Below, one piece after another: positions 25,649 to 33,788 of a stretch of DNA of 64,000 nt; position 1 is the first letter of the stretch, and every line of letters begins with the position of its first letter. A program made the position numbers and the translations under genes. A model generated the notes under the pieces. That model worked only from the letters and a program-made list of their open reading frames with translations, searched no databases and was not told where the DNA came from. Origin of the DNA: Patiriisocius_A hiemis (lineage in GTDB: Bacteria; Bacteroidota; Bacteroidia; Flavobacteriales; Flavobacteriaceae); the NCBI RefSeq assembly GCF_031846325.1, contig NZ_JAVRHZ010000006.1, forward strand, positions 1 to 64,000, given 5' to 3'.

Positions 25649-26533
25649 ATGAAACTCCTACGCATTCTACCAATTATCATTTTTTGCTTTTGTATCACTA
25701 CTATTTCGGCACAACAAAAACAATATACAGTTAATGGTCAAACTTATACCTTAACTACTGAAGTAGAAGGACCACTTACCCTACTTTGGACTACTGTAAA
25801 TGGAGAGTACCGCTACTTTATTAAAAAAGGAGAAGCTATCACAGAGCTTAAAAACACAAAAACTAATAGAGATTATCAAGAAGAATACAAAGAGTCTTTA
25901 AAGGTATTAACCATAGATAGCCCAATGACGGTTGACAAAGTAAAATTAACCAGAACCTCATTACTTAATTTTGTAAATGAGTATAATAAAAAAGTAGATT
26001 CTAATTTTACACCAAAAGAGAAAGGTGGAAAATTAAAAACCAGATTAGGTGCTTTTGTAGGATATTCTAATACAGCCTATTTTGTAAATCCAGACAATAC
26101 TTTTTTACCCACTTTTGGGATTGATTTTGAACTTATAGAGCTTGAAAACTTAAAAAGACACTCTGTAGTAGCACAGTTTGAACAAACTATAGGAAATAGC
26201 GACTACGATTTTAATAAAAGTGAGTTTTCATTAAACTATCGTTTTAAATTTGTGAAAAGTAGTACTATAGACATTTACGCCAATGTAAAGTTTGCTTCTT
26301 ATGTATATGTGTCACGTGATGTTCTAGTCGTGGGAGAAGGAAATGATGATGATGAATTACTCAAAGGCTCTGGTGGTGATCTTAGAGCACCTGGTGCATT
26401 TGGAATTGGCGCAGATATTGCACTTGGAAAAGGGTTTTTGACACTTAATTACATTGATATTTTTGCTTTAGGTATTGAACAGGGAGACGAGTTCCCGATC
26501 AATCTTGCTGTAGGGTATAAAATTAACCTTTAA
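25649..26533 (+). CDS. Secreted protein, probably outer-membrane beta structure
   Basis: 294 residues with a signal peptide ending ISAQ. The mature part alternates polar and hydrophobic residues and from ~130 carries strands such as TRLGAFVGYSNTAYF, FGIDFELIELEN, SEFSLNYRFKFVKSSTIDIYANVKFASYVYV and GKGFLTLNYIDIFALGIE, ending in VGYKINL, as in small beta-barrel or barrel-like proteins. No specific family is recognised. The TAA stops of this gene and the convergent lipoprotein overlap by 4 bp. Confidence 0.7.
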   Translation: MKLLRILPIIIFCFCITTISAQQKQYTVNGQTYTLTTEVEGPLTLLWTTVNGEYRYFIKKGEAITELKNTKTNRDYQEEYKESLKVLTIDSPMTVDKVKLTRTSLLNFVNEYNKKVDSNFTPKEKGGKLKTRLGAFVGYSNTAYFVNPDNTFLPTFGIDFELIELENLKRHSVVAQFEQTIGNSDYDFNKSEFSLNYRFKFVKSSTIDIYANVKFASYVYVSRDVLVVGEGNDDDELLKGSGGDLRAPGAFGIGADIALGKGFLTLNYIDIFALGIEQGDEFPINLAVGYKINL

Positions 26534-27009
26534 TTTGATTGCAACACTATGGGCAAAGTATAACTTGTAGTAACAGGAATACCACGTTTGTATGCAGGGG
26601 CATCTACTTCTAAGTTAGAAATCGCATTTAATACAGCTTCTTTAAAATTAGGAAATCGAGTAGCGGTAAGACTATCTAAGTCCATTTGTTTTACTGAAAG
26701 CATCCCTTCTTTACTAACTGTAAAATGAACTAGGACAGTATCTATAATTTCTTGGGTAGTTATTTGTAACTCTTCTTGCTGAAGTGTAGTGAGTAGTCTT
26801 TGGTTTAACGTATTTTCAAAACAAGTGCGCTGTGCTTCTTTTTCTGAATAATTACTGCATGACTTAAATACAGGAAACTGATCTACATCATTCCAGTCTA
26901 TTGTTTGTTTTTCTTCATCATAAAAAACTTCTGAAGGTATCTTCTCAGTTTCAAAAAACTGACAAGAACTACAGAAAAAGACTAAAAAAAGGGCAAAAAA
27001 CACTTTCAT
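26530..27009 (-). CDS. TonB-C-like lipoprotein
   Basis: 159 residues. Lipobox FCSSC gives a lipoprotein of ~143 mature residues. The segment FPVFKSCSNYSEKEAQRTC...INQRLLTTL...DTVLVHFTVSKEGMLSVKQMD...VTTSYTLPIVL matches the TonB C-terminal-type domain, the same domain as the extracellular end of the M56 protein encoded ~2.7 kb upstream (there VPVYPGCDTSQENQELKKC). Such domains bind outer-membrane or peptidoglycan partners. It lies 92 bp downstream of the TPR gene and may be the last gene of that transcript. Confidence 0.75.
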   Translation of the reverse strand: MKVFFALFLVFFCSSCQFFETEKIPSEVFYDEEKQTIDWNDVDQFPVFKSCSNYSEKEAQRTCFENTLNQRLLTTLQQEELQITTQEIIDTVLVHFTVSKEGMLSVKQMDLDSLTATRFPNFKEAVLNAISNLEVDAPAYKRGIPVTTSYTLPIVLQSN

Positions 27010-27101
27010 CCATTACATTATTGCCCGAAAATTACAATTTTTTAATCGATAATTGTGTTTTATATATTCTGAAGGTACTTCAATAAGCTTTTAGCAACAA
27101 A

Positions 27102-28244
27102 TTAATCTTTGCTTAAGTGAAGTTCATTTTTTAAGTCACTTACCCGTTGTTTTGCTAATTCTATATAATTTCCCTTCTCACCAAATTTTGAAATATACCT
27201 TTCATAGTAACTTATTACAGACGCTTTATCTTCAAAATATGTATCTGCTGAAATGGCCAATTGGTATTGAAGCGTATCACTAGAAGGGTTCTCTCCAACT
27301 GCCTTTTGCATCATTTCAAAAACCAGTTTATAATCCTTTTGTCGTTTATAAATAGTGGCAAGGGCAAGATATTCTCTCTCCAGACTTACATCTTGCAGTA
27401 CTAAGGCAATTTCAATATGTCTTATTGCTTTATCAAAATATCGCAGCGCACTATAGGCATTACCAAGTGCAAAATGCCAAGAAGGGCTTTTATCATTAAA
27501 CTCATTAATTAAAATAGTGTATTGTTCAATTGCATTCTCAAATTGATTGGTTTGCACATAACTAATTGCGAGATTTTCATGCAACTGCTCATTACTTTGG
27601 TTTAATGAAAGTAACTTTTCAAAAATCTTTATTGAAAGATGGTAGTTTTTAGAGTAGTAAGCGACCAAGGCCTTTAGAGTTAAAAAACGTATACTTTCGG
27701 GGTCAGCTTCAAGTCCTCTTTCTATATATGGCATGGCATTATTAAAATTTCTCTTAGTCACCAACCTTCTTGCAACCTTATAGGCAGCATTAAGATGTGT
27801 ACTATCTTTAAGAGCAATAAACATAAAAGTCATAAATGACATTGAGTCTCTTTTAGCTTCTTGTACCAATCCCTTTTGATAAGTGTAGTTTAAGTTGTTT
27901 GGATACTTTTTTGAAAGAAGTTCAAAAACGCTATCTGCAATAGTAAGTTTTCCTGCATCTAAGGCTAACTTTCCATAGTTATAAACAGATATTACAGCAT
28001 CTGGATTTTTTGTCACAGCATCTTTATAATATTGTAGTGCTTTTTTGTTATTCCCTTTTGCTTTATACGTTTTAGCAATTTTACTTTTTTGAATACTAGT
28101 TGAAGGTGCTTTCTCATAATAAGTAATAGCTCTGTCATAATTCCCAAGCGCATACAAACTATCACCAATAGCTAAAGCTCCATCTGTTTGCGATGAAGCT
28201 TTAGCTATGTATACTATTATAAATAAGAAGAATAGTCTACTCAT
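27102..28244 (-). CDS. Secreted tetratricopeptide-repeat protein (system 2)
   Basis: 380 residues. Signal peptide (RLFFLFIIVYIAKASS) and about nine TPR-like helical pairs, for example GDSLYALGNYDRAITYYEKAP, KALQYYKDAVTKNPDAVISVYNYG, IRFLTLKALVAYYSKNYHLSIKIFEKLL and FALGNAYSALRYFDKAIRHIE. TPR solenoids mediate protein-protein contacts; here in the periplasm. Its ATG (28244) overlaps the last bases of the M56 gene (ATGAGTAG), so it is translated with it. It could be the ligand sensor or an effector of the M56/BlaI system. Confidence 0.85.
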   Translation of the reverse strand: MSRLFFLFIIVYIAKASSQTDGALAIGDSLYALGNYDRAITYYEKAPSTSIQKSKIAKTYKAKGNNKKALQYYKDAVTKNPDAVISVYNYGKLALDAGKLTIADSVFELLSKKYPNNLNYTYQKGLVQEAKRDSMSFMTFMFIALKDSTHLNAAYKVARRLVTKRNFNNAMPYIERGLEADPESIRFLTLKALVAYYSKNYHLSIKIFEKLLSLNQSNEQLHENLAISYVQTNQFENAIEQYTILINEFNDKSPSWHFALGNAYSALRYFDKAIRHIEIALVLQDVSLEREYLALATIYKRQKDYKLVFEMMQKAVGENPSSDTLQYQLAISADTYFEDKASVISYYERYISKFGEKGNYIELAKQRVSDLKNELHLSKD

Positions 28245-29655
28245 TAATTTCAAAAACTATTGGTAAAGCATATACTACAGTTACTTTTTTGCCTTTTTGT
28301 TCTCCAGGTTTCATTTTAGGAAGCAAACTTACTACTCTAACAGCTTCGTTTTCCAACTCTGGATGTGCAGCTCTAGCTTTTACGTCCTTTACATTACCGG
28401 ATTTATCAATTTTAAATTGAACAGAAATACGTTGGCGACCAGATATATCTTTTTCAACTTTGGTGTTAAAATTTTCGATTATATGTTTAGTAATCGCATC
28501 GGTCATGCATTTTTTAAGCTCTTGATTTTCTTGAGAAGTGTCACATCCAGGATACACAGGTACTTTTTCTATAACAGCAAAAGGAATGCTCTCTGTTTCT
28601 TCTAAGTATTCATCAACTGAAGTGTAAACTTTATCTCCAGGTTTAGCTTCAGTTGCTAAAAAGTCTAAGGCTCTTTTTTCTTCATCAGTTAAATTTCCTT
28701 TTTTCATTATAGCTTCAGAAAGCTCATTTATTTTTGTCATTATTTCTGTATCTGAACTTGAAACCTGATTGGCTTCTTCAGAAACACCCGTTTTGTCATC
28801 GGAACAAGAGGTGTAAACTAACATACCAAATACTAAGGGAACCAATAATAAATACTTTAATTGAAAGATTTTTTTAGATTTTGATTTTTGAATCATGATA
28901 ATTCGATTTTTGATTAATGAATGTTTAAAAAATGTATTTGTAAAGGATACTACTGAAGTATCAAATACCTGAGATAATAGTGATTGGTAGTAGTCCTTTT
29001 TATTTTTTGCCTTTGTCACCTCAGCGTCTGCAATATATTCTTGTAATACAGCTGTCCTGTTTTGATATACATATACAAGTGGGTTAAACCAGAAAATAAT
29101 GCGAAGGATTTCAAAAAATAATAAGTCTATACTATGGTATTGTTGTACATGTATTAACTCGTGTGCTATTATAGTTTTTTGTTGTGTTGGTGTAAGTGTT
29201 TCTCCAATAAATATGGTATTAAAAAAAGTAAACGCAACATCTGTTTTTGGGAGAAGAATTATTTCATGCCCTTCAATAATTTTTGTAACCCCTCTTTGTT
29301 TAAGGAGATAAAGTCTAATGAGTTTTACAAGTAAAATAGTTCCTGTAATAGTTATCCCTAAGTACCATAAGTGTATTATTTCAAAAGAAAAAGAATTAGA
29401 CACATTATTAGTATTTACAAGGACCTCATTAGTTTTTTCACCAATTATAACAGCAGGTAATTGTACTATATAATTTTCTGGAATTTGTTGTCGGATTGCA
29501 TCAATTTTAATAAGTGGCAAGACAAAACTTAGTATAGGTGTAACCAATAAATAGAGTCTATTCCAGTTAAAAAAAGTTTCCTTCTTTAAGAAAATATCAT
29601 ACACTAGTAAGAAAACTAACTGAAATGCGATGATCTGTAAAATATAGTGTATCAT
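28237..29655 (-). CDS. M56 family membrane metallopeptidase with C-terminal TonB-like domain (system 2)
   Basis: 472 residues. N-terminal transmembrane helices (~3-20, 35-50, 95-115), zinc motif HELIH at 165-169 and third ligand E206 (LQEYIAD), then a fourth helix near 265-280. The external part ends in a TonB C-terminal-type domain (~380-472; VQFKIDKSGNVKDVKARAAHPELENEAVRVV...KVTVVYALPIVFE). BlaR1-like proteins relay an outside signal by cleaving the paired repressor. Its repressor is encoded 5 bp upstream. Confidence 0.88.
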   Translation of the reverse strand: MIHYILQIIAFQLVFLLVYDIFLKKETFFNWNRLYLLVTPILSFVLPLIKIDAIRQQIPENYIVQLPAVIIGEKTNEVLVNTNNVSNSFSFEIIHLWYLGITITGTILLVKLIRLYLLKQRGVTKIIEGHEIILLPKTDVAFTFFNTIFIGETLTPTQQKTIIAHELIHVQQYHSIDLLFFEILRIIFWFNPLVYVYQNRTAVLQEYIADAEVTKAKNKKDYYQSLLSQVFDTSVVSFTNTFFKHSLIKNRIIMIQKSKSKKIFQLKYLLLVPLVFGMLVYTSCSDDKTGVSEEANQVSSSDTEIMTKINELSEAIMKKGNLTDEEKRALDFLATEAKPGDKVYTSVDEYLEETESIPFAVIEKVPVYPGCDTSQENQELKKCMTDAITKHIIENFNTKVEKDISGRQRISVQFKIDKSGNVKDVKARAAHPELENEAVRVVSLLPKMKPGEQKGKKVTVVYALPIVFEINE

Positions 29656-29660
29656 GATTT

Positions 29661-30017
29661 CTAATCTTTATTAATTTCTTTCATAATAGCTTCCATATCT
29701 TTAATACTGATATCGTTTTTCTTCATAAAAAAAGAAACCATACTTTTAAACGAGCCTTGAAAATACCCATCAACGAGCTTATTAATTGATTGATTACTGT
29801 ATTCGGTTTTAGAAACCTTAGGGAAGTATATGTGGCCTCTCCCTTCTTTACGATAATCCACAAAGCCTTTACTCTCAAGTATTCTTACAATGGTAGAAAC
29901 TGTATTGTAAGCTGGTTTTGGTTTTGGTAATTGGTCTATTATAGTAGCTACATTACTCTCCTCAAGATCCCAGAGTATTTGCATAATGTCTTCTTCTGCT
30001 TTGGTAAGTTGTTTCAT
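29661..30017 (-). CDS. BlaI/MecI/CopY family transcriptional repressor (system 2)
   Basis: 118 residues: MKQLTKAEEDIMQILWDLEESNVATIIDQLPKPKPAYNTVSTIVRILESKGFVDYRKEGRGHIYFPKV, the winged-helix core of the family, with a helical C-terminal dimerisation part. The ATG at 30017 is preferred to a GTG four codons upstream. Two palindromic boxes (30090-30122) lie between it and the divergent DUF456 gene, and the same box pair recurs at 33439-33472. Confidence 0.93.
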   Translation of the reverse strand: MKQLTKAEEDIMQILWDLEESNVATIIDQLPKPKPAYNTVSTIVRILESKGFVDYRKEGRGHIYFPKVSKTEYSNQSINKLVDGYFQGSFKSMVSFFMKKNDISIKDMEAIMKEINKD

Positions 30018-30089
30018 AGTATTGCTCACTAAAGTGGGTAACTTTTTATTATTATTTCAATTAAAATTATTTTTGAGTTTCAAACTTAC

Positions 30090-30122
30090 AACTAAATTTT
30101 TAGTTAAACTAATTTTTTAGTT
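30090..30122. promoter_or_regulatory. Tandem operator of BlaI system 2
   Basis: Two adjacent 16-bp boxes, AACTAAATTTTTAGTT (30090-30105) and AACTAATTTTTTAGTT (30107-30122), with 6-7-bp inverted arms, spaced 17 bp apart. They precede the repressor gene on the minus strand and the DUF456 gene on the plus strand. Their sequence is quite different from the operators of system 1, and the second box is repeated exactly at 33457-33472. Confidence 0.75.
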
Positions 30123-30166
30123 ACAAAAATGTAACTTATTGTTATTTTTAGATTCTAATATACTGT

Positions 30167-30667
30167 ATGGACATTCTTTTTATCTCACTTGGGTTTATAT
30201 TTATGCTTGTTGGTATAGTTGGTAGTATTCTACCTGTAATTCCAGGTACACCAGTAAGTTGGGTAGGTTTACTCCTCTTATATTTGGCTCCATCTATTCC
30301 CTTTAGCTGGCCGTTTATAATAATTACTGGAGTTGTTGCAATCTTTATTTATGTGATGGATTATCTTATACCAGCCATGGGAACCAAGAAGTTTGGTGGC
30401 AGTAAAGCTGGAGCTTGGGGAACAACTTTAGGTCTTTTTATTGGAATTATTTTCTTTCCCCCCTTTGGTATTTTAATTGGTCCTTTTCTTGGTGCTTTGT
30501 TAGGCGAATTACTATTTAATAAAACCGAAGGACCTCAAGCACTTAAAGCCGCGTTTGGAAGTTTTATGGGCTTTCTTGCTTCTACCTTCATAAAACTCCT
30601 TACTACATTAGTCTTTTTAGGTTTGTTTATTTGGAAAGTAATTGCCAATTGGGAATTGTTGTTTTAA
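30167..30667 (+). CDS. DUF456 membrane protein
   Basis: 166 residues, four or five hydrophobic helices, with the DUF456 core GIVGSILPVIPGTPVSWVGLLLLY, GTKKFGGSKAGAWGTTLGLFIG and FGILIGPFLGALLGELLF. Function is unknown. It is divergent from the BlaI system 2 repressor, with its TSS likely close to the operator pair, so it may also be controlled by it. A terminator follows directly. Confidence 0.9.
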   Translation: MDILFISLGFIFMLVGIVGSILPVIPGTPVSWVGLLLLYLAPSIPFSWPFIIITGVVAIFIYVMDYLIPAMGTKKFGGSKAGAWGTTLGLFIGIIFFPPFGILIGPFLGALLGELLFNKTEGPQALKAAFGSFMGFLASTFIKLLTTLVFLGLFIWKVIANWELLF

Positions 30668-30675
30668 AAAAATTG

Positions 30676-30710
30676 AACCCTTCCTGAGAACTTTAGAAAG
30701 GGTTATTTTT
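30676..30710. terminator. Terminator between convergent genes
   Basis: AACCCTT (30676-30682) pairs with AAGGGTT (30698-30704), followed by ATTTTT. It sits between the DUF456 gene and the convergent lipoprotein gene. Confidence 0.65.
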
Positions 30711-30713
30711 ATC

Positions 30714-31478
30714 TTACTGTACGTTTGGGTCAAACGGATCTGCATCTTGATTATCTGGAACTCCATCTAAGTCTGTATCTCTTACCTCATCATCTATAAC
30801 TAGCAACTGAAAGCTAATAGGCAAAAATGTATTAAATACTTCATTATCAAATTCTGCTGTAGGTGCAGATGAAATTGAAACAGAAATAGATGTACTATCT
30901 ACCGAAGGAACATACAATGTATTTACCCATACTAATCCCGTAAAATTTCCAAACTCTATAAGCCTTGCCCCAAATGTAAATTGAAGTCCTCCACTATTAC
31001 TTGTTTTGGTTTCTGAACAAATTACATTAAAATTAGAGCTATTAAAGTTGTGAAAATTAAACATACTATTAACTTGACTTGCTACAACATCATTAATCCC
31101 TACATTTCCTTGAAAAGAAACTAAAGGAACATAACGCCATATCACATTATTATCGTTTCTGATAACATCTACTCCTACCGCTGGAGGGTTGTTTTGTGAA
31201 ATTTCAAATGCAGTATATCCCTGCGGTAAAGTAAAGCCTAACTGTGGGTAGGCACTATGAATAAAAAATTCACCAGGGTTTTGGATAGTTGGAATCTGTG
31301 TAAGAGGTACCGGTAATGCATTAGAATAATCCCAGTATAATGCATCTACACCAACTGCATTTTCACAAATTTGTGATGTAAAATTTGAAAAATCGTTTTG
31401 TGGATTGTTTTCATCATCCTTACTACAAGAAAGTACTACTAATAAAAGTGCAATTAAATAAAGCTTAAATTGTTTCAT
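30714..31478 (-). CDS. Lipoprotein with C-terminal Ca-binding-like repeat
   Basis: 254 residues. Lipobox VLSCSKDD; the acidic +2 to +4 residues are typical of surface-exposed Bacteroidota lipoproteins. The middle is beta-rich with no family recognised; the C-terminus DTDLDGVPDNQDADPFDPN resembles a thrombospondin type-3/Ca-binding repeat. The start is the ATG at 31478; a longer frame reaches upstream but would mask the signal peptide. Confidence 0.8.
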   Translation of the reverse strand: MKQFKLYLIALLLVVLSCSKDDENNPQNDFSNFTSQICENAVGVDALYWDYSNALPVPLTQIPTIQNPGEFFIHSAYPQLGFTLPQGYTAFEISQNNPPAVGVDVIRNDNNVIWRYVPLVSFQGNVGINDVVASQVNSMFNFHNFNSSNFNVICSETKTSNSGGLQFTFGARLIEFGNFTGLVWVNTLYVPSVDSTSISVSISSAPTAEFDNEVFNTFLPISFQLLVIDDEVRDTDLDGVPDNQDADPFDPNVQ

Positions 31479-31527
31479 GGTTACGTTTTTTATAACATCG
31501 AAACAAAAAACAAATGTCATCACATTT

Positions 31528-32082
31528 TTATAACCATTCTGTCTTATCAGTTATTGTAGATTTTCGAGTTCCCTCTGGCAAGTCATCATCATACTTCCCC
31601 ATATAGAAGAAACCTAAACAACGCTCTCCTTCTTCTAGATTGAAAAAAAGATGCATCTGGTCAATTATAGTTGGTGAACTCCAATAGGCTCCAATATTTA
31701 AGTTATGTGCAGTCAACCACATGTTTTGTACTGCCATTGCTGTAGCTGCAATTTCTTCCCATTCTGGAATACTTTCTTTAGGGTCGCGCTTCATACAAAT
31801 AGCAATAATACATCCAGCCTTAAGAGGGTTGGTTTGGTATTTTAAATATTTAGTTTCTTTAAAATTTTCAACACTTATTTTATAGGTTTCAGAAAGAAAA
31901 GTAGCCAACTTTATTTTAGACTTATCTTGTAAAACTTTAAAACGCCAAGGTTCTGTTCTTCGGTGTGTTGGTGCCCAATTAGCCGCCTCTAAAATTGTTT
32001 CTATTTCTATTTTTGTTATAGGTTCTTGGTTGTATTGTACAGGAAATACAGCTCTACGTCCCTTAATAATTTCTGAAAGCAT
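31528..32082 (-). CDS. Nitroreductase family protein
   Basis: 184 residues, FMN-dependent nitroreductase fold: IKGRRAVFPVQYNQEPITKIEIETILEAANWAPTHRRTEPWRF (FMN phosphate-binding R-R), TAMAVQNMWLTAHNLNIGAYWSSP and the final GKYDDD. Nitroreductases reduce nitro compounds or quinones with NAD(P)H; the physiological substrate is unknown. A single gene. Confidence 0.92.
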   Translation of the reverse strand: MLSEIIKGRRAVFPVQYNQEPITKIEIETILEAANWAPTHRRTEPWRFKVLQDKSKIKLATFLSETYKISVENFKETKYLKYQTNPLKAGCIIAICMKRDPKESIPEWEEIAATAMAVQNMWLTAHNLNIGAYWSSPTIIDQMHLFFNLEEGERCLGFFYMGKYDDDLPEGTRKSTITDKTEWL

Positions 32083-32156
32083 TTACGTTTATTTTTTCTG
32101 AAAAGTTACAAAACAAATATCTTTACAACAATTGTTTTTATCTAAAAAGAGTTTCT

Positions 32157-32813
32157 ATGCTTCAAGCAGTTTTATTTGATATGGACGGTGTAATTGTAGA
32201 CACCGAACCTTTACACAGAAAAGCATATTTTGCTATGTTTTCAGATTATGATTTAACTGTTTCTGAAGAGTTATATACTAGCTTCACAGGGCAATCTACT
32301 ATAAACATTTGCAAAAAATTAGTTGCTCACTTTTCACTTTCTGAAGCTCCTGAAGCACTCGTAGATCGAAAAAGAAAACATTTTAAACACCTTTTTGAAA
32401 ATGATGATTCGCTAACCTTGTTAAATGGGGTGTTAGAACTAATAAAAGACTATTACAAAAACGGACTTACTCTTGTATTAGCCTCTTCGGCATCGATGCC
32501 TAACATCAATAGGATTTTTGACCGTTTTTTCCTTAACCAGTATTTTGTAGCAAAACTTAGTGGTGCCGATTTAAAAGAAAGTAAACCTCATCCTGAAATT
32601 TTTATCAAAGCTGCAGAAGCCGCAAATACACCAAGGGAAAACTGTATGGTTATTGAAGATTCCACTAATGGAATAAAAGCAGCCAAAGACGCGGGTATTT
32701 ATTGCGTGGGTTATAACAGTAAACACTCTACATTACAAGACTATAGTCTAGCAGATAAAGTTATTTCAAGTTTTGATGAAATAAAATACAGTAGTGCATA
32801 TAAGCTCGTTTAA
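32157..32813 (+). CDS. HAD family hydrolase (beta-phosphoglucomutase-like)
   Basis: 218 residues. Motif I FDMDGVIVDTEPLHR (D8, D10), an alpha-helical cap, motif II LASSAS, and motif IV VIEDSTNGIKAAKDAG (EDS), with the lysine motif GADLKESKPHPEIF. Such enzymes are phosphatases or phosphoglucomutases; sequence alone does not separate the two. It is convergent with the lumazine-binding-like gene and separated by one base. Confidence 0.88.
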   Translation: MLQAVLFDMDGVIVDTEPLHRKAYFAMFSDYDLTVSEELYTSFTGQSTINICKKLVAHFSLSEAPEALVDRKRKHFKHLFENDDSLTLLNGVLELIKDYYKNGLTLVLASSASMPNINRIFDRFFLNQYFVAKLSGADLKESKPHPEIFIKAAEAANTPRENCMVIEDSTNGIKAAKDAGIYCVGYNSKHSTLQDYSLADKVISSFDEIKYSSAYKLV

Positions 32814-32814
32814 T

Positions 32815-33255
32815 TTACTCCTTTTCTAACGGACCTTCCCAAAGCACTTGTTCTATCATCCATTTGTCTCCTTGCTTAGAAAGCAACACATAATCTGTAC
32901 CCCACCAAGCAGTTACTTTTGCAGCTGCCGTAGTTTTACTTATGTCTAAAATTTCTACTTCTTTGGAGGCATCTTCTTTAGGAAATTTCTTTTTTTCCAA
33001 CACTCCTTTTGAATAATTAACCGCTTCTTGAAAGGTCATATACCCCTGAGATTTATATTTTCCCGTTTCTTTATCTTTCCAAAAACCAAGTTTATTTAAA
33101 CTAGGCTGTAGACTTCTTTTAATTTTTAAGGTATCGCCTTCATAAAACCCCTCTAGGTAATCCATACAGGCACTACGTACCTCATCTTTATCGATTGTTT
33201 CTTGAGCAAAAGCTCCAACAGTAACTAGACAAAATAGTAATAATAGATATTTCAT
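32815..33255 (-). CDS. Secreted lumazine-binding-like (NTF2-fold) protein
   Basis: 146 residues. Signal peptide MKYLLLLFCLVTVGAFAQ, then a cone-fold domain: DEVRSACMDYLEGFYEGDTLKIKRSLQPSLNKLGFWK..., MTFQEAVNY, VEILDISKTTAAAKVTAWWGTDYVLLSKQGDKWMIEQVLWEGP, matching the putative lumazine-binding family. Function is unknown. Its N-terminus resembles that of the 26-residue ORF just upstream, and both lie downstream of the operator palindrome. Confidence 0.85.
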   Translation of the reverse strand: MKYLLLLFCLVTVGAFAQETIDKDEVRSACMDYLEGFYEGDTLKIKRSLQPSLNKLGFWKDKETGKYKSQGYMTFQEAVNYSKGVLEKKKFPKEDASKEVEILDISKTTAAAKVTAWWGTDYVLLSKQGDKWMIEQVLWEGPLEKE

Positions 33256-33326
33256 AATATTAGATTTAATTGATTGATGTTTAAACTTTAAGTAATGCTT
33301 TAGTTATAAAACTAGTTACAATATTC

Positions 33327-33407
33327 CTATACTTTGTAGCCAATATATTTTTGAGAAAATAATACGTTAGCAATAAGTAGAAAAGCTATTGTTAATGTAT
33401 ACTTCAT
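33327..33407 (-). CDS. 26-residue signal-peptide-only ORF
   Basis: The minus strand encodes MKYTLTIAFLLIANVLFSQ followed by seven residues and TAG. The first 19 residues are a complete signal-peptide-like sequence with a FSQ cleavage end, and nothing substantial follows. It lies 31 bp downstream of a perfect operator palindrome and 71 bp upstream of the secreted lumazine-binding-like gene, whose first residues are similar (MKYLLLLFCLVTVGAFAQ). It could be a small exported peptide, a leader peptide, or the 5' remnant of a decayed paralogue. Confidence 0.45.
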   Translation of the reverse strand: MKYTLTIAFLLIANVLFSQKYIGYKV

Positions 33408-33438
33408 AGTAAGAAATTTTAAAACTAAAAGTAAATAT

Positions 33439-33472
33439 AACTAAAAAATTAGTTTAAACTAATTTTTTAGTT
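33439..33472. promoter_or_regulatory. Perfect 34-bp palindromic operator matching BlaI system 2
   Basis: AACTAAAAAATTAGTT (33439-33454), a TA spacer, and AACTAATTTTTTAGTT (33457-33472) form an exact 34-bp inverted repeat. The right box is identical to the box at 30107-30122 in front of the system 2 repressor. It is placed upstream of the 26-residue ORF and the lumazine-binding-like gene on the minus strand, so it is a probable second target of that repressor. The rest of 33256-33588 holds the tiny ORF and the tRNA-Asp promoter. Confidence 0.75.
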
Positions 33473-33502
33473 CAAAAGAATGAAAAAAAAATAAAAATTT
33501 AT

Positions 33503-33532
33503 TTGTCATAATAAAAAGGTAGTGTATATTTG
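33503..33532 (+). promoter_or_regulatory. tRNA-Asp promoter
   Basis: TTG (33503-33505), a 19-bp spacer and TATATTTG (33525-33532) match the Bacteroidota -33/-7 consensus exactly, 57 bp upstream of the mature tRNA. Confidence 0.8.
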
Positions 33533-33589
33533 CCGTCGCTATTAGCGATAATAGTAGACAAGCTTTTAAAGTCTTAAAAATAGTAGCAC

Positions 33590-33663
33590 GGTCTGGTAGT
33601 TCAGTTGGTTAGAATACCTGCCTGTCACGCAGGGGGTCGCGAGTTCGAGTCTCGTCCAGACCG
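33590..33663 (+). tRNA. tRNA-Asp (anticodon GTC)
   Basis: 74 nt cloverleaf: acceptor GGTCTGG/CCAGACC with discriminator G, anticodon stem-loop CCTGC-CTGTCAC-GCAGG with anticodon GTC, and T-arm CGAGTTCGAGTCTCG. CCA is not encoded. Confidence 0.96.
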
Positions 33664-33746
33664 CAAGATTTCCTTCTTCAAGGAAACTTACAATGTTGTG
33701 TTGAGTCACCTAAATGTGGCTCGTGGTTTAGAAATAGACTGATGAG

Positions 33747-33780
33747 AAGCTTATCCAAATGGATGGGCTTTTTTTGTTTT
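33747..33780 (+). terminator. Terminator of the tRNA-Asp transcript
   Basis: AAGCTTATCC (33747-33756) pairs with GGATGGGCTT (33761-33770) including two G-T pairs, loop AAAT, followed by a seven-T run. It leaves an ~80-nt structured trailer after the tRNA. Confidence 0.85.
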
Positions 33781-33788
33781 AAGGAAGT

